This document shows, piece after piece, positions 18,301 to 26,200 of a DNA stretch of 28,532 nucleotides. Position 1 is the first letter of the stretch. Every line of letters begins with the position of its first letter. This stretch comes from Jaenimonas drosophilae. Taxonomy: Eukaryota; Euglenozoa; Kinetoplastea; Trypanosomatida; Trypanosomatidae. The DNA lies in the NCBI GenBank assembly GCA_030849065.1, contig JASAON010001443.1, positions 1 to 28,532 of the forward strand. The letters are read 5' to 3'. A model generated the notes under the pieces. That model was not told where the DNA came from and ran no database searches. It saw only the letters and a list, made by a program, of their open reading frames with translations. A program made the translations under genes and the position numbers.

Positions 18301-19950
18301 GGTTCGTCGGCCGTCGCGGGCATCTACAAGCCTCCCATGGCCATCACTCGCGGCAGCAACCACACAAGCTCCATCATGGAGGGGGAGGGTGCCAACGGGC
18401 GGGCTACGACGATCTGCCCGCAGCATCAGCGTGGGGAGAGCAGAGGATCGAGTGGCATCTTCTCCATGACCCCTAGCTCTCCGCTGGGCCATGGACGTGG
18501 AGCGGCCGCCGAGGCTGGAGGGGAGGAGAGTGGCGGTACCGAGGATGGGGGCGCTGCGCGCACGAAGCAGCAGCGCCGCCACGTCCGTACAGCACTGAGT
18601 GTTCTTCCTTCACGGTTGGGCATTCACACCGTCCTTCAGGATATGCAAGAGCTGGAGAACGAGCGGGCGAGCAACAACCGCACCAACCCGCTCCTCACCG
18701 GTGCCATTTACGAGCACGGAGGAGCCATGGCGGTGGAGCACATTCTGCCATCCACCACACCAGCCCAAGGTGGCGACGATGCGGTTGATGAGGCGGAGGA
18801 CGTGGCGGCGGGCTTGATGCCTAACAGCTTCCGTTCTCAGCGCAGCGCCACTCGCAACGCTCTCAAAAGCGTGTGGGAGCCCACGAGCTACATCCCGAGC
18901 GCGATCCCATCCAAGGCGACGCACAAGAAGAGCGGCACGGGCGACGGCGGTGGCGCGAAGAGTGGCGGCCGATCACCCAGCTCACCAAGCGGGCAGAAAG
19001 GAGTGGAGCCCAACAAGGCCGGCATGCACTGCCCCACGCATCTGCTTCGCAAGTACAGCACCTTCGTCCTTGAGGAGGATGAAGGTGTGATGGCGTCTGA
19101 GCAGCCACCCACGACGGAAGACGAGGAGGCATCAGGCACCCCAACACAGCGACGCAAGCCCGGCGATGAGGACGAGGAGATCTTCGAGGTTATTATTGGC
19201 GCCAATGAGGCCGAACACTGTGAGGAGGCCGCAGAGGTGGAGCGCATTCGCCAGTGGCTCATGCGTCATGGGGGTGTGGTGGACGCCACGGCAACAACGG
19301 GTGAGACGGAGATGCCATTGCTACCCGATGCCATGGGCAGCTCGTTGGTGGACCGTCCCGGTAGCCCATCCCCCCACACCACGACCCTTCCCCCACCACC
19401 CTTCCAGGCGACTCATCCAAGCAACAACCCAGAGAAACGCTTGCGGAATGTGAAGCCCACGGCGTGGTACGCCCATGGCAAGCCCAGCTTCGAGCGACAC
19501 CGTCTCGAGTCTAAGCTGCAGCGGCTTCGCCCCAAGGGCCTCTTTGATTTGAACAGCATCTCGCCCCTCATCGCCCTCAACGCCTGCATCAACACTGATG
19601 GGATGGACGAGGAGGACCGTCGGGCCAGTGCTACCTTCCTCGGCACGGGGCACCTCGCGCAACGGAAGTCAAGCGTGGCCGCACGCTCTCCGCTGGAGGC
19701 GGAATTCCGTGCCAACCCCTTCGTTCGCTCATCGACCGCGGGCCATCGACGCCCACCGGCACGCGCCCACCTCGTTCGTCGCTCCTCCCCACTCGCGGGA
19801 AGCACGACGTCCCGCCCATCATCGAGCATGTCTGCCACCACCATCAAGCGAGCCGTGGTGCCTACAGCCGCCCAACAAGCTCAACGCGTGTGCCTCCGCG
19901 AGCGTGGCCTGCGTATGGGCCAGCAACTGATGCCGTGGACCATCAAGTAG
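12331..19950 (+). CDS. giant, largely disordered protein with helical islands, unknown function
   Basis: A 2539-residue protein with no family I can name. Most of it is low-complexity sequence rich in Ser, Pro, Gly, Ala and Arg with many SP/TP sites, as in large kinetoplastid cytoskeletal or scaffold proteins. Ordered islands stand out: about 490-560 (helical, with EEKVYLLRREVRMFEREYC), 652-693 (Glu/Lys/Gln coiled coil), 980-1065 (a His/Cys-containing helix, then a charged coiled coil with WEVERQAERWEAEQRR), and 1280-1705, the largest. That last block contains long amphipathic helices, little low complexity and no obvious catalytic motif. Shorter conserved-looking pieces lie at about 2090-2130, 2372-2420 (rich in Arg and Leu) and the last 25 residues, ending MPWTIK. 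There is no signal peptide or membrane span. The start is the first ATG after both candidate acceptors. A structural or scaffold role is inference from composition only. Confidence 0.85.
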   Translation: MAQAVPSVAAPRSPSPLDGGVDCLTFPDDGDDVGVYSHFPSARCHGEREGYSSRGCQRCDKHHPSPLKQDEAETERAAEPVTAEPPFSLSPASPSTVYRPVTIDGHTKEGNVVEFYAAAVFVTNPSYFDNLNYRNSSTLRPPTGNQWSPQGIHAKRLGSPATGNRTRTQSLQRHGSRRGPFNIGGMVNQASHSRNGGRPATQPGSRGASRGHSSSAPRVTPVQRGMAVLQYYTAKQELDAHLQLSDGDANDSNPTEDEDFYHAHGDLPSFVRSRSHHGPRLQVASPPLSRPSPHDDSTAATELLSNTGLGDTQEFNVMLKNGLASPELPGSRPTQSNLFRLSRPPPVPQQQVHASRVPGASPLDTRALGLSDSQMSSSLEMEDTGIANDSRLEVVDLPGGGQWKLSSPIYHLSSLPRRPLIPSPPQQGLQKGSMVLTDGEGSPYRRLSRCTLKPSSRHSACAADSGVLPQWPPLQSDAPDGAAARLEAVLSREEKVYLLRREVRMFEREYCVNRGYPIATPKLDTIMSSIVAEHFAGRKEELDGAIGRPGKKEEEHRPLLDHAIRQCVQEAQERRAPAAAAVRATGSPAVEKNYALSGALVSLTAPPTGMTQGSSSTCRPQSGRLGAKSRDGGPGAGRAGSPAPALTGLGHLRPREVMRLVEEQQKAEKARQEEQRKADLLTEQIYGALDRLQVAHALPRSAAAAATTSARKDGDLEETAPPALGVTTRSLSATNAQASTTAGAGATLAGTTRSSSPKTQSMTPTSPVSPQKHASPFEVLGHGRLDLHAVGGVPLAKSFSLQLDATTNGRPLSPSHKSVPARELSSSSQEPPRHPNNNPDIISPEESCRQLLFSSQLVLNSHSLPFGGPGPRVAAAETARRRAAGDEFARPATKDAPPLLSGNTTTLFAPTVGSSSSGGAGAPGRIGISHSPSDAALPVPLSVPGISPSAGLTSSTETPMAQAGLDAAATSAAHARASFPDRLARSLRLHEPLHHCVRCAARLVVFTLMRTLPKPLYEGDSVDFDVLIQEEERCATEALQWEVERQAERWEAEQRRLAKAARSPAEPNPSPFPSSPQETCSPLARAATTPSVRPTPSGPSEATSPSCMAARVKGFEDRDTMSESSLPVSPTAAALRTERSTSEVEASGRASSAELLRHARAHKRDGELTPDESYGAYTDCSETERLRRRLHRPNYRGSLRSIGDDDLAGSSGMSSSQIALEALTSSLTKQPAEASSTSAGAFPPVPRPPTSSVTDMPSKGSASRAAHRPVVSVLKAARKEEEAVGEELERTFADAANHSIPIFMMRSNAAAYTSLLSLFQTARGRHAPMGAFGANAGGPPQGDPESHARVLRQVGDLLQRSRDSNARLTQEERDVLQSFLEESRHATENSAVAPTTDLLASIVREKSELPPQTDRFGRPTSLGALLTMTHGGFGVAPFSGDMYNYLLQHRELEDCLLHGGPTDGAPMTDLERRAAVVRHIIEPEPALLPLVTLMNVLRTCTSSNVVLPYHQAELLLGPIELRLLLDVMRSFAALSFSLSQEEDGAGVAKGAGKEEFGAFFYRIHREELLEWSCVVICEAAVGYAMSLAGEGVAGFPLVSYASTSTLTEEQVDAVLESELPAKSLPNVPFSKFNRQVAYSVVEKNRSVVLEALVRLKGELYYLLTGVDECSRLLDMHQRLLEQVRASSLKEQKIRSSAMAKNQTQARVLKHSGGACAGGGGRSGRAGSSRGASIRPAHKRSFRLDHSHHTSTPLTHGGVGDERTNTSGPQRGRCSTKTSPTTRRMTSRLTSHQPSRQASVPPSRRGSGRLRSVAVPASETSMSCTPSHHPDSANRGGAAELTFVELIDTEATTASPVKAVPPTASTNNSRAGGNTSVGGGSKKRQRGLACNPLQTVFLSLPGNVSTTSLLAHSATAPPQAGSLSRRGSLQTDKPAGTTAPVAKGNAPPTVGVPRGGHGGPQLSMEGTAPPAVEANLPVLGSADFSTSRGGVGSSAVAGIYKPPMAITRGSNHTSSIMEGEGANGRATTICPQHQRGESRGSSGIFSMTPSSPLGHGRGAAAEAGGEESGGTEDGGAARTKQQRRHVRTALSVLPSRLGIHTVLQDMQELENERASNNRTNPLLTGAIYEHGGAMAVEHILPSTTPAQGGDDAVDEAEDVAAGLMPNSFRSQRSATRNALKSVWEPTSYIPSAIPSKATHKKSGTGDGGGAKSGGRSPSSPSGQKGVEPNKAGMHCPTHLLRKYSTFVLEEDEGVMASEQPPTTEDEEASGTPTQRRKPGDEDEEIFEVIIGANEAEHCEEAAEVERIRQWLMRHGGVVDATATTGETEMPLLPDAMGSSLVDRPGSPSPHTTTLPPPPFQATHPSNNPEKRLRNVKPTAWYAHGKPSFERHRLESKLQRLRPKGLFDLNSISPLIALNACINTDGMDEEDRRASATFLGTGHLAQRKSSVAARSPLEAEFRANPFVRSSTAGHRRPPARAHLVRRSSPLAGSTTSRPSSSMSATTIKRAVVPTAAQQAQRVCLRERGLRMGQQLMPWTIK

Positions 19951-20019
19951 TCTGCAACGACTCTGTTTCTCTAACTAGTCAATGAACGGAGGGGCAACAG
20001 CGGAGCTCCACTCCCACCT

Positions 20020-20052
20020 CTCTTTTGGTACTTCCCTCCCCACTTCTTCTAG
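20020..20052 (+). promoter_or_regulatory. orphan spliced-leader acceptor-like signal
   Basis: A C/T-rich tract ends in TAG at 20050-20052, about 1.36 kb upstream of the next firm gene. The first ATG after it (20129) opens a 133-codon frame. Confidence 0.4.
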
Positions 20053-20128
20053 GTGTTGCGGGTCATCAACAACACACACACAAAAAAAAAACGCACCCCA
20101 CACTTCTCCCTGATCTGACGAGATCCAC

Positions 20129-20530
20129 ATGCTATGTAAGTTCGCATATATTCTATTTTGGCGTATTCCCCCTCATGATGAGCTTCTCACTTCATCTCGG
20201 CAAACACACATGTACGCTCCACGTGCCCACACAACTTCTTTTTCCGCATTCTACGTATGCTCAATCTACGCATGGTGTTCTGACCTCCCCTTTCCTGATT
20301 CGATCAATCTTCATTCACCATCATCTCGTGGGGCTCCCTCCACAGTCCACCGCACACTCCCTCGTGTAGAGGATTCGGTAGATGGAGGAGATGAGTACAT
20401 TCGTTTGATGGTTTTTGATGGAGGGCGAACATGTGGGCCACCTGCCTACCACCATCGTAGATCAGTGCATCTGACTCTTGGGCACGTGTGGACGTCTTGT
20501 GGGTGTTTCTATATTTGTATGTACAGCTGA
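20129..20530 (+). CDS. candidate small protein, 133 residues, doubtful
   Basis: An ATG-initiated frame of 133 codons whose start is the first ATG after an orphan acceptor-like signal at 20052. The product is rich in His, Cys, Tyr and Ser with no domain, signal peptide or membrane span I can recognise. Its third codon positions look near-balanced in GC, unlike the GC-ending codons of the firm genes, which argues that it is UTR. It is listed so it is not lost; I think chance is more likely. Confidence 0.2.
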   Translation: MLCKFAYILFWRIPPHDELLTSSRQTHMYAPRAHTTSFSAFYVCSIYAWCSDLPFPDSINLHSPSSRGAPSTVHRTLPRVEDSVDGGDEYIRLMVFDGGRTCGPPAYHHRRSVHLTLGHVWTSCGCFYICMYS

Positions 20531-20582
20531 GGATGACGGAACCATGAAGTATGTGGAATTACAGGAGGTGGCTAGATGGACA

Positions 20583-20660
20583 TGTGTGTGTGTGTGACTG
20601 TGCGCCGTAGTGCCTTTTTGTTTTGTCATGCACGCACACGCACACACTTACACACGCACA
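20583..20660. repeat. facing TG and CA repeats that could pair
   Basis: A (TG)7 run at 20583-20596, continuing to TGTGCG at about 20604, faces a CA-rich run at about 20630-20660. The roughly 30-base centre is T-rich. In RNA the two arms could form an imperfect GU/AC stem. Confidence 0.5.
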
Positions 20661-21118
20661 TCAATGTAGCTCATCGTAGCCCCTCCACGCCAAATCGGCT
20701 GAATCATGTTCTGTGACACCATTGCTTTCTTGTTGATTCCTTCTTTATTTCCCCACTTTGGTGTGTTTTGCTCCATTTTTTAACGTCAACGCGCGGTTCA
20801 TCACCGCACGGTCATGGTCCACTCGAGGGGAACGTTGGTATGATGAGCTGATGCCCGGAAAGGTGGTGCAAGTGTTGGTGTACGTGGGGCGGTCGAAGAA
20901 GGTTCTCCCTCTTGGGTTCTCCTAATCGACTTCCTCTTCTTGTGCCTCGCCACCCGTTCCGGAAGACGGCTGTCCCGTTACCCAAAAAAAAGAACGAGGA
21001 AGAGCGCATTTACACATCTGACACAAACACGCGAACACAGCCCAACTCACGCTTACATCTCCTCAGGAAAATTCTCTTATGCGGATTTTTTCTTCTTGAG
21101 TGCATGTTACCAGGTGAG

Positions 21119-21361
21119 ATGGCAGCCACGCTTGATGGTGCGCCACCACCAAACCAAAAACGCGTTCATTCAAATACGTCTAGTGTGCATGTTGTTCTTC
21201 ACTCCCTTCTGCAATTCATCCATCCAAACCGACTTCTGCCTTCTTCTATTCTTCGATGTGTTTATTCATGTAGTAAGTGGACGGACGTACTCCATCACTC
21301 TTCAACGACAGCAGAAGCTCTTGCTTTCTTTGCTGCCTGGCTGCTCACGTACTCTGCCTGA
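21119..21361 (+). CDS. candidate 80-residue small protein, doubtful
   Basis: The frame starts at an ATG seven bases after a CAG at the end of a T-rich tract (AG at 21111-21112) and runs 80 codons to a TGA at 21359-21361. The peptide begins MAATLDGAPPPNQKR, then has two moderately hydrophobic stretches, the second near the C-terminus (ALAFFAAWLLTYSA). No family is recognised. It lies entirely in the upstream region of the CS-domain gene and may simply be leader or spacer sequence. Confidence 0.2.
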   Translation: MAATLDGAPPPNQKRVHSNTSSVHVVLHSLLQFIHPNRLLPSSILRCVYSCSKWTDVLHHSSTTAEALAFFAAWLLTYSA

Positions 21362-21374
21362 ACCATTGGCTAAG
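21318..21374 (+). promoter_or_regulatory. spliced-leader acceptor for the CS-domain gene
   Basis: A T/C-rich tract at 21318-21345 is followed by its first AG at 21373-21374. No ATG intervenes before 21410, giving a short inferred 5' UTR of about 35 bases. Confidence 0.55.
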
Positions 21375-21409
21375 CCACATACAACATACTACCACACATC
21401 AGCAGCAAC

Positions 21410-22714
21410 ATGGCCCCTTCTACGGTTCGCAAGGAGGAGGCAGAGCTCCGCAAGATTGCCAAGGAATCCCGCGCCGCACGTAAGGTGGTCAAGAAGAAGG
21501 AGCAGCGTCAGCAACAACGCACGCAGCGCGCGGCGGCCCGTGCCGTGGCTGCTGGGGATGCAACGGCAGATTCTGCCGTTAGTGCTCCACGTAGCACCAC
21601 AGCAAAGAAGGGGGCGATTATTCTGCCCGATGAGCTGGTAGAGATGCGCAACCGCCTCGGGATGGACGAATCCGCCCACCAAACCTCACCCACCAAGGGA
21701 AAGAAGAAGGCCACCGCGGCTGCCGCCAAGCGGGGGTCCACCCCAACAAAGGCCGCCCCCACTGGCGGCAGCTCCGATCTCAACGCTACGGTGGAGCCCA
21801 ACTACCACAGCGAGATCCACGTCAAGCGCAAGCAGGTGCTGGTGGATGTGGTGCTGCATCATGTTCCCCCTGCCAAGATTTTGGTGACGGAGACCACCCC
21901 AACGACTCTGGTGGTGGACACCACGGGCCACTCCAAGAAGTACCGTTTGGTGCTGCCCATGCCCGCTGGTGTTGCCATCAACGTGGCGGAGGCGGATTTT
22001 GAGCTGGAGAATGGTGTGCTCCGATGTGTCCTGCCCATTGCGGGGGAGGCACTGCCCGACGACCTGCAGAAGCAGTGCGATGCGGTGACGGAGAAGATCA
22101 AGTCCCAACGAGCACTGCGCTTCCGTGTTGGCCAGGACGGTGAGCTGAAGGTTCGTACGCGTCAGGCACTGCTGGCTCCTAGCTCCAAGGCTCAGGCTGA
22201 GCTCCGCCCATCTGCGCAGAAGCGCGGTCGTGAGGTTGAGGCGGAGGAGGACCAGGATGAGGCGGAGGAGGGTTCTGTAGATCTAGCCGCCGAGGAAAGC
22301 CCATCCAAGGCCAAGAAGGCCCCGGCTGCCTCTGCCAAGAAGGCCCCCGCTGCCTCTGCCAAGAAGACTTCTGCGTCTTCAGCCCCAAAGAAGGACGTCT
22401 TCAAGGAAGAGCATGCCAAGGCCATGGAGCAGGCCAAGGCCTCAGCCTCTGCCATTCGAGGCACTATTAAGGAGCGCGTTCATCAGGCCAAGGAGGTTCA
22501 GAAGCAGCGTCTGGAGAAGCTCGAGGCCCGCTCTTCCCGTAAGGACCGGAAGGTGCTCCAGCGACAGCAGGGCTTTGAACGTGTGCTGGAGGAGCAGAAG
22601 CGCCAGCTAATGGCCCAGGCTGCTCTGCGTGAGTCCGTTCAGGCGGCAGAGAAGCAGCGCCAGGCTGCCAAGGAGGCTGGAGTTCCGACCAAGTCCGTCA
22701 AGTTCGCTGCGTAG
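21410..22714 (+). CDS. lysine-rich protein with CS/p23-like domain
   Basis: A 434-residue, very basic protein. Residues 1-60 form a Lys/Arg/Gln-rich helix. Residues about 143-214 read as a CS (p23/HSP20-like) beta-sandwich of the kind found at the C-terminus of PIH1 proteins. The pattern is hydrophobic strands around VDVVLHHVPPAKI, then VVDTTG, YRLVLPMPAGV, a short acidic linker, and LRCVLPI. An acidic patch (about 280-295) leads into three 8-residue KKAPAASA-type repeats and then a long charged helix (about 330-420), predicted coiled coil. CS domains usually dock HSP90 or other chaperone clients. The basic, histone-H1-like tail suggests nucleic-acid contact or nucleolar residence. No N-terminal PIH domain is visible, so it is not a standard PIH1. 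The start is the first ATG after the acceptor at 21374. Domain call moderate; function unknown. Confidence 0.8.
   Translation: MAPSTVRKEEAELRKIAKESRAARKVVKKKEQRQQQRTQRAAARAVAAGDATADSAVSAPRSTTAKKGAIILPDELVEMRNRLGMDESAHQTSPTKGKKKATAAAAKRGSTPTKAAPTGGSSDLNATVEPNYHSEIHVKRKQVLVDVVLHHVPPAKILVTETTPTTLVVDTTGHSKKYRLVLPMPAGVAINVAEADFELENGVLRCVLPIAGEALPDDLQKQCDAVTEKIKSQRALRFRVGQDGELKVRTRQALLAPSSKAQAELRPSAQKRGREVEAEEDQDEAEEGSVDLAAEESPSKAKKAPAASAKKAPAASAKKTSASSAPKKDVFKEEHAKAMEQAKASASAIRGTIKERVHQAKEVQKQRLEKLEARSSRKDRKVLQRQQGFERVLEEQKRQLMAQAALRESVQAAEKQRQAAKEAGVPTKSVKFAA
22313..22384 (+). repeat. three tandem 24-base coding repeats
   Basis: Units at 22313-22336 and 22337-22360 differ by one silent base and both encode KKAPAASA. 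The third (22361-22384) is diverged and encodes KKTSASSA. This is a recent in-frame duplication within the CS-domain gene. Confidence 0.85.
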
Positions 22715-22954
22715 GTGGAAGGCCATGGCTGCACTAGCCCTCGCAACCAACAGCTTGCTTCCGACGTCACGGGTCCCAGCTCTCCTCCCTCTCCTCTATC
22801 CCCTGCTTGAGGGAGAGAAGTTTTGCATGGCACCTCTGGTATCTCCAACTTGATCTTGATGATGACGTGCGTGTTTGTGCCTCCATCCAACACGCAAGCA
22901 CACACAAATACCCCAGCGTTTAAGTAACTTGACCCCCACAGCTAATGCCCCCTT

Positions 22955-23016
22955 TCACATCTTCTTAATCCCGCCTTCTCTCCTCATACTTCCGTGTTTG
23001 TATCAAACGGCCGGAG
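22955..23016 (+). promoter_or_regulatory. distal spliced-leader acceptor, would give an extended Grc3
   Basis: A C/T-rich tract (about 22955-23000) is followed by its first AG at 23015-23016. The first ATG after it is 23113, in frame with the kinase and adding 57 residues. Confidence 0.4.
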
Positions 23017-23200
23017 TCGTGGGGGAGCACGTGTGGTGTGCGGGAGGTGTGTGTCTGGGGGCAGTCAGGGAGATCTCATAACTTTCCGAGCGTGCCTGCC
23101 GCCTGTGTGTGAATGGAGGGAGGAGAGCCACGCCACTCTTCTCTTTTCGACGAACACACCCGCCCAATACCATTGTGGTTTGTTGATGCTGCCAGCCTTG

Positions 23201-23239
23201 ACTCATACTGCTCCTCTCCACCTCATCCTCTTAACGTAG
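23201..23239 (+). promoter_or_regulatory. proximal spliced-leader acceptor for the Grc3 gene
   Basis: A stronger C/T tract (23207-23232) ends in TAG at 23237-23239. The first ATG after it is 23284, used here as the start, giving a 5' UTR of about 44 bases. Confidence 0.6.
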
Positions 23240-23283
23240 TTCAGCCTAGTGACTGGCTTCGGACCGGTGTGAAAATCTTGTGC

Positions 23284-26200
23284 ATGCCGCCCGCACGACG
23301 CAAGGTGGTAGCGGAGGTAGAGCCGAGTGCAACACCTGGAGCACCGGCCGCCCCCGTTGTGGATCTTCGCGTGGGAACGAGCCCCAACAATGCTCCAAAC
23401 GACAGCGCCACACATGGGGTGTTTGCCGATCCTGCCATCGTGTCTGCCGCACCACTGGCTCGTGGATTTGCTCTTCCCGCAGCAGTTCAGGCACGTCTTG
23501 CTGCACTTCATGGGGCTGGTGGAGCGCCACTGCAGGTTCACGTGGAAACAGGTTCTGCGCCGTCAGCTCAAGCTGGCGCTCCTGTTGTGCTGCCGCGGCA
23601 CCAGCCACTGGAGCAACTAACGGCCACTGCCCCAACAGAAGACGCGGAGGTGGATCTCAGCCATCTCCACGCGACCTCCACCACTGCAGGAGCTCGACCG
23701 CTCATCTTCTCTCGCCGCTGGAATCATCGCCAACAGCGGCACGAGGTGGAGTCGGAAACTATCACGACGACCTTCGGTGCTCCAGGGCGTGGGGGACGTG
23801 GACGAGGTGGGCGAGCCGGCACAACCTCCGCGCCTCAACCCATGCGAGAGAATGCAGGAGATGCAGCCTTTGCCAACAGCAGTGACGACGTCATTCGGTT
23901 TGGCCAGCGGCTGCCGTCGGGCTGGCACAATGACGATGCACCGGCGAGTGCGTCTTCCTCGTCCTCCTCAGAGGAGGATGATGCAGAGGTGGGAGAGCTG
24001 CCCAAGGACCCAGCGGGACGACGCCGCGAACTGGCGCGACGCAAGCGACACCGTGACCGTGTGGATCGCCACCTCAACGACATTGAAGAAGGCTTGAAGG
24101 ACGACGTGGAGGGGAGTGGGGACAGTAGCAGCAGCGGCAGTGATGAGGAGGGTGCAGCGGACATGATGCTCTTCCATCACCACCAGGAAGGGGACGAGGA
24201 TAATGAGGAACAGCAGCTTCCCCTCCCCACGAGGGGCGGCGCACGCCCGCTCTTTGCCCAAGCGGAAGCGGAAAGCGCCACCCTGCCGACAACAGCACAT
24301 CCTGAAGAGGAGGAGCCCACTCTCAGCGGCCGGAGGAGCTTTGGACCGATGATGTACGAGCAGCACCTGAACTCAAGCGCCGAACACCCATGCTACCACA
24401 CATTGGTGCAGCTCACCGGACCCATGACGTTGCGTGGGCCCTGCGGGCTGGTGGGCATGGGCCTTGGGGAGACATCTGTTGGTGGCTTCCTTCTTGGCCG
24501 GAAGCAGCTTGTGCTGTGGAGCGCCGACCACAAGGTGGTGGCGATGCCGATGCGCCGACTAAAGTCCAAGCAGTCCCAGCGTGCAGAGCTGCCGAGGTGG
24601 GACAAGCTGCAGCGCTACGACGAAGACGCCACGCCCGGTTCGTCGGACGACTTCGTGGCCATGAACGTTGCCGAGGCCAAACAGGCGATGCATAAGGCGC
24701 GTCGTGGACGGGGGACGTCTGGAGCGGAGGAGGCAAGCGAGCTGAGTGACTCCGATGACGATGACTGGCAAACCTCACACCAGTACGACGTGCAGAGTGT
24801 CTTTGGCACCGTGGATTGGCCCTGGGTGCTCGACACCGTGCGTCGGTGGACCGCCGCCATTCCAGCGAACGAGCGGCCCAGTGTTGTGCTGGTGCTGCAG
24901 TCCTACTCCCCTGGCATCCGACCAACGTGGAAGTACTTCACCCAGCGGACGGAGACCAACCCCCGCGGAGAGCGCTCACGTCGGTCTGGGGACGCAAATG
25001 AGGAGAGCAGTGGTAGCCCATCCGACCCGGATGCCTACGTGGAGGTTCCCTCCTTCGTTGCACGGCGGAGTGCCCAGAGCATCGATCTTGCCCTGCTTCC
25101 TCAGATCATCCCCACCATTGCGGCGCAGAACAGCGGCTGCGTCGCCGTTCTTGGCTCCGTGAATATTGGCAAGTCCACCCTCTGCCGCTACCTCGCCAAC
25201 CTCTTCATCTCACAACATGGTCTGTGCTACTGGCTGGACCTCGACATGGGCCAACCCGAGTTTGGCGTCCCTGGCCAGATTGGCCTCTTCCTCATTCGTC
25301 AGCCCTTGATGGAGGCCAACGACCAACGTTGCGTGCAGCTCGTCCGGTCCTTCTTCCTCGGCAGCACGTCGGTGCAGTGCCCTGTTTCTACTGGGAAGGC
25401 CATTGCGGCCATGTGCGACTACTGCCGTCCCATCGCTGCAGACCATCCCATGGTGGTGAATACCCATGGCTGGGTGCTCTCGACGGGACGTCGTACAACT
25501 GTGGAGATGCTGCGACGACTTCAGCCACGGCACGTCCTGCATCTCCTGCTTCCTCAGGAAGAGGACTGGACGCATGATACGGCAGCCTTGATGGAGCCGC
25601 AGCACGGCCTCAACGCTGGCGTCCTTGGCCGCCGCTTTCTTGTCCGCGATGGCGAAGGGACGGGGAGGCTGCTGGGCCAGCTACCTCACCCGTACCCATC
25701 CATGCCAGGAGCGGAAGGAGGCGCTGCGACATCAACAACCTGGCGTGGGCAGGTTCACAGCGTGCGTGTCTCACGGAGTGGGCCGGGCGGGAGGGCACCT
25801 GCCCCCGCAAAGCAGAAGGGCTCCGTTGCGCGGCAATCGCGTTGGCAGACCTACATGACCCCTCTCCTGCTCTTCTTTGCCGCGCAGCAGTCGCTCCAGC
25901 CTCAACGCTTGCCCAGCCTCTCACGACGGCGGACCACGTTGCTCCAGGCCCCACTGAGTGCGTTGTACCGCATCATCGTGGTGGAGATGGACGAGAAGCA
26001 GCCACGGGAGGGTGGCGGTGCGGGGTCTGGGCGTGGTGGGCCGCCACGTGGGCGAGGCCGAGACCGTGGAGCAGGTCGCCACGCCCCACCTCCGTCGTCC
26101 TTGTCGCTAGACGTGCGTGCCCTCGTGGCTGGTTTGGAGCACAGCGTCGTTGCGCTGCAGCTGCACCCAGTTGGGGAGCCCCGGCCGAGCCCACCCGTTG

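Larger units (their letters stand above)
19951..21409. other. longest spacer, with internal splice-like signals and two small candidate ORFs
   Basis: At about 1.46 kb this is the longest gap. Beside the acceptor next to the downstream gene it has two further tract-plus-AG signals (20020-20052 and 21083-21112). Each is followed by a first ATG that opens a small frame (20129 and 21119). It also has a 10-A run at 20082-20091, an 8-A run near 20983-20990, and a TG run facing a CA-rich run at 20583-20660. Confidence 0.6.
22715..23283. other. intergenic spacer with two acceptors for the Grc3 gene
   Basis: No separate gene is visible. Two tract-plus-AG signals (AG at 23015-23016 and 23238-23239) lead to two different in-frame start codons of the downstream kinase. 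Confidence 0.6.

Noticed and set aside
20940..21641. 233-codon + strand frame overlapping the CS-domain gene start
   Set aside because: It opens with TTG rather than ATG, runs through the splice signal, and its last third is simply another frame of the CS-domain gene.
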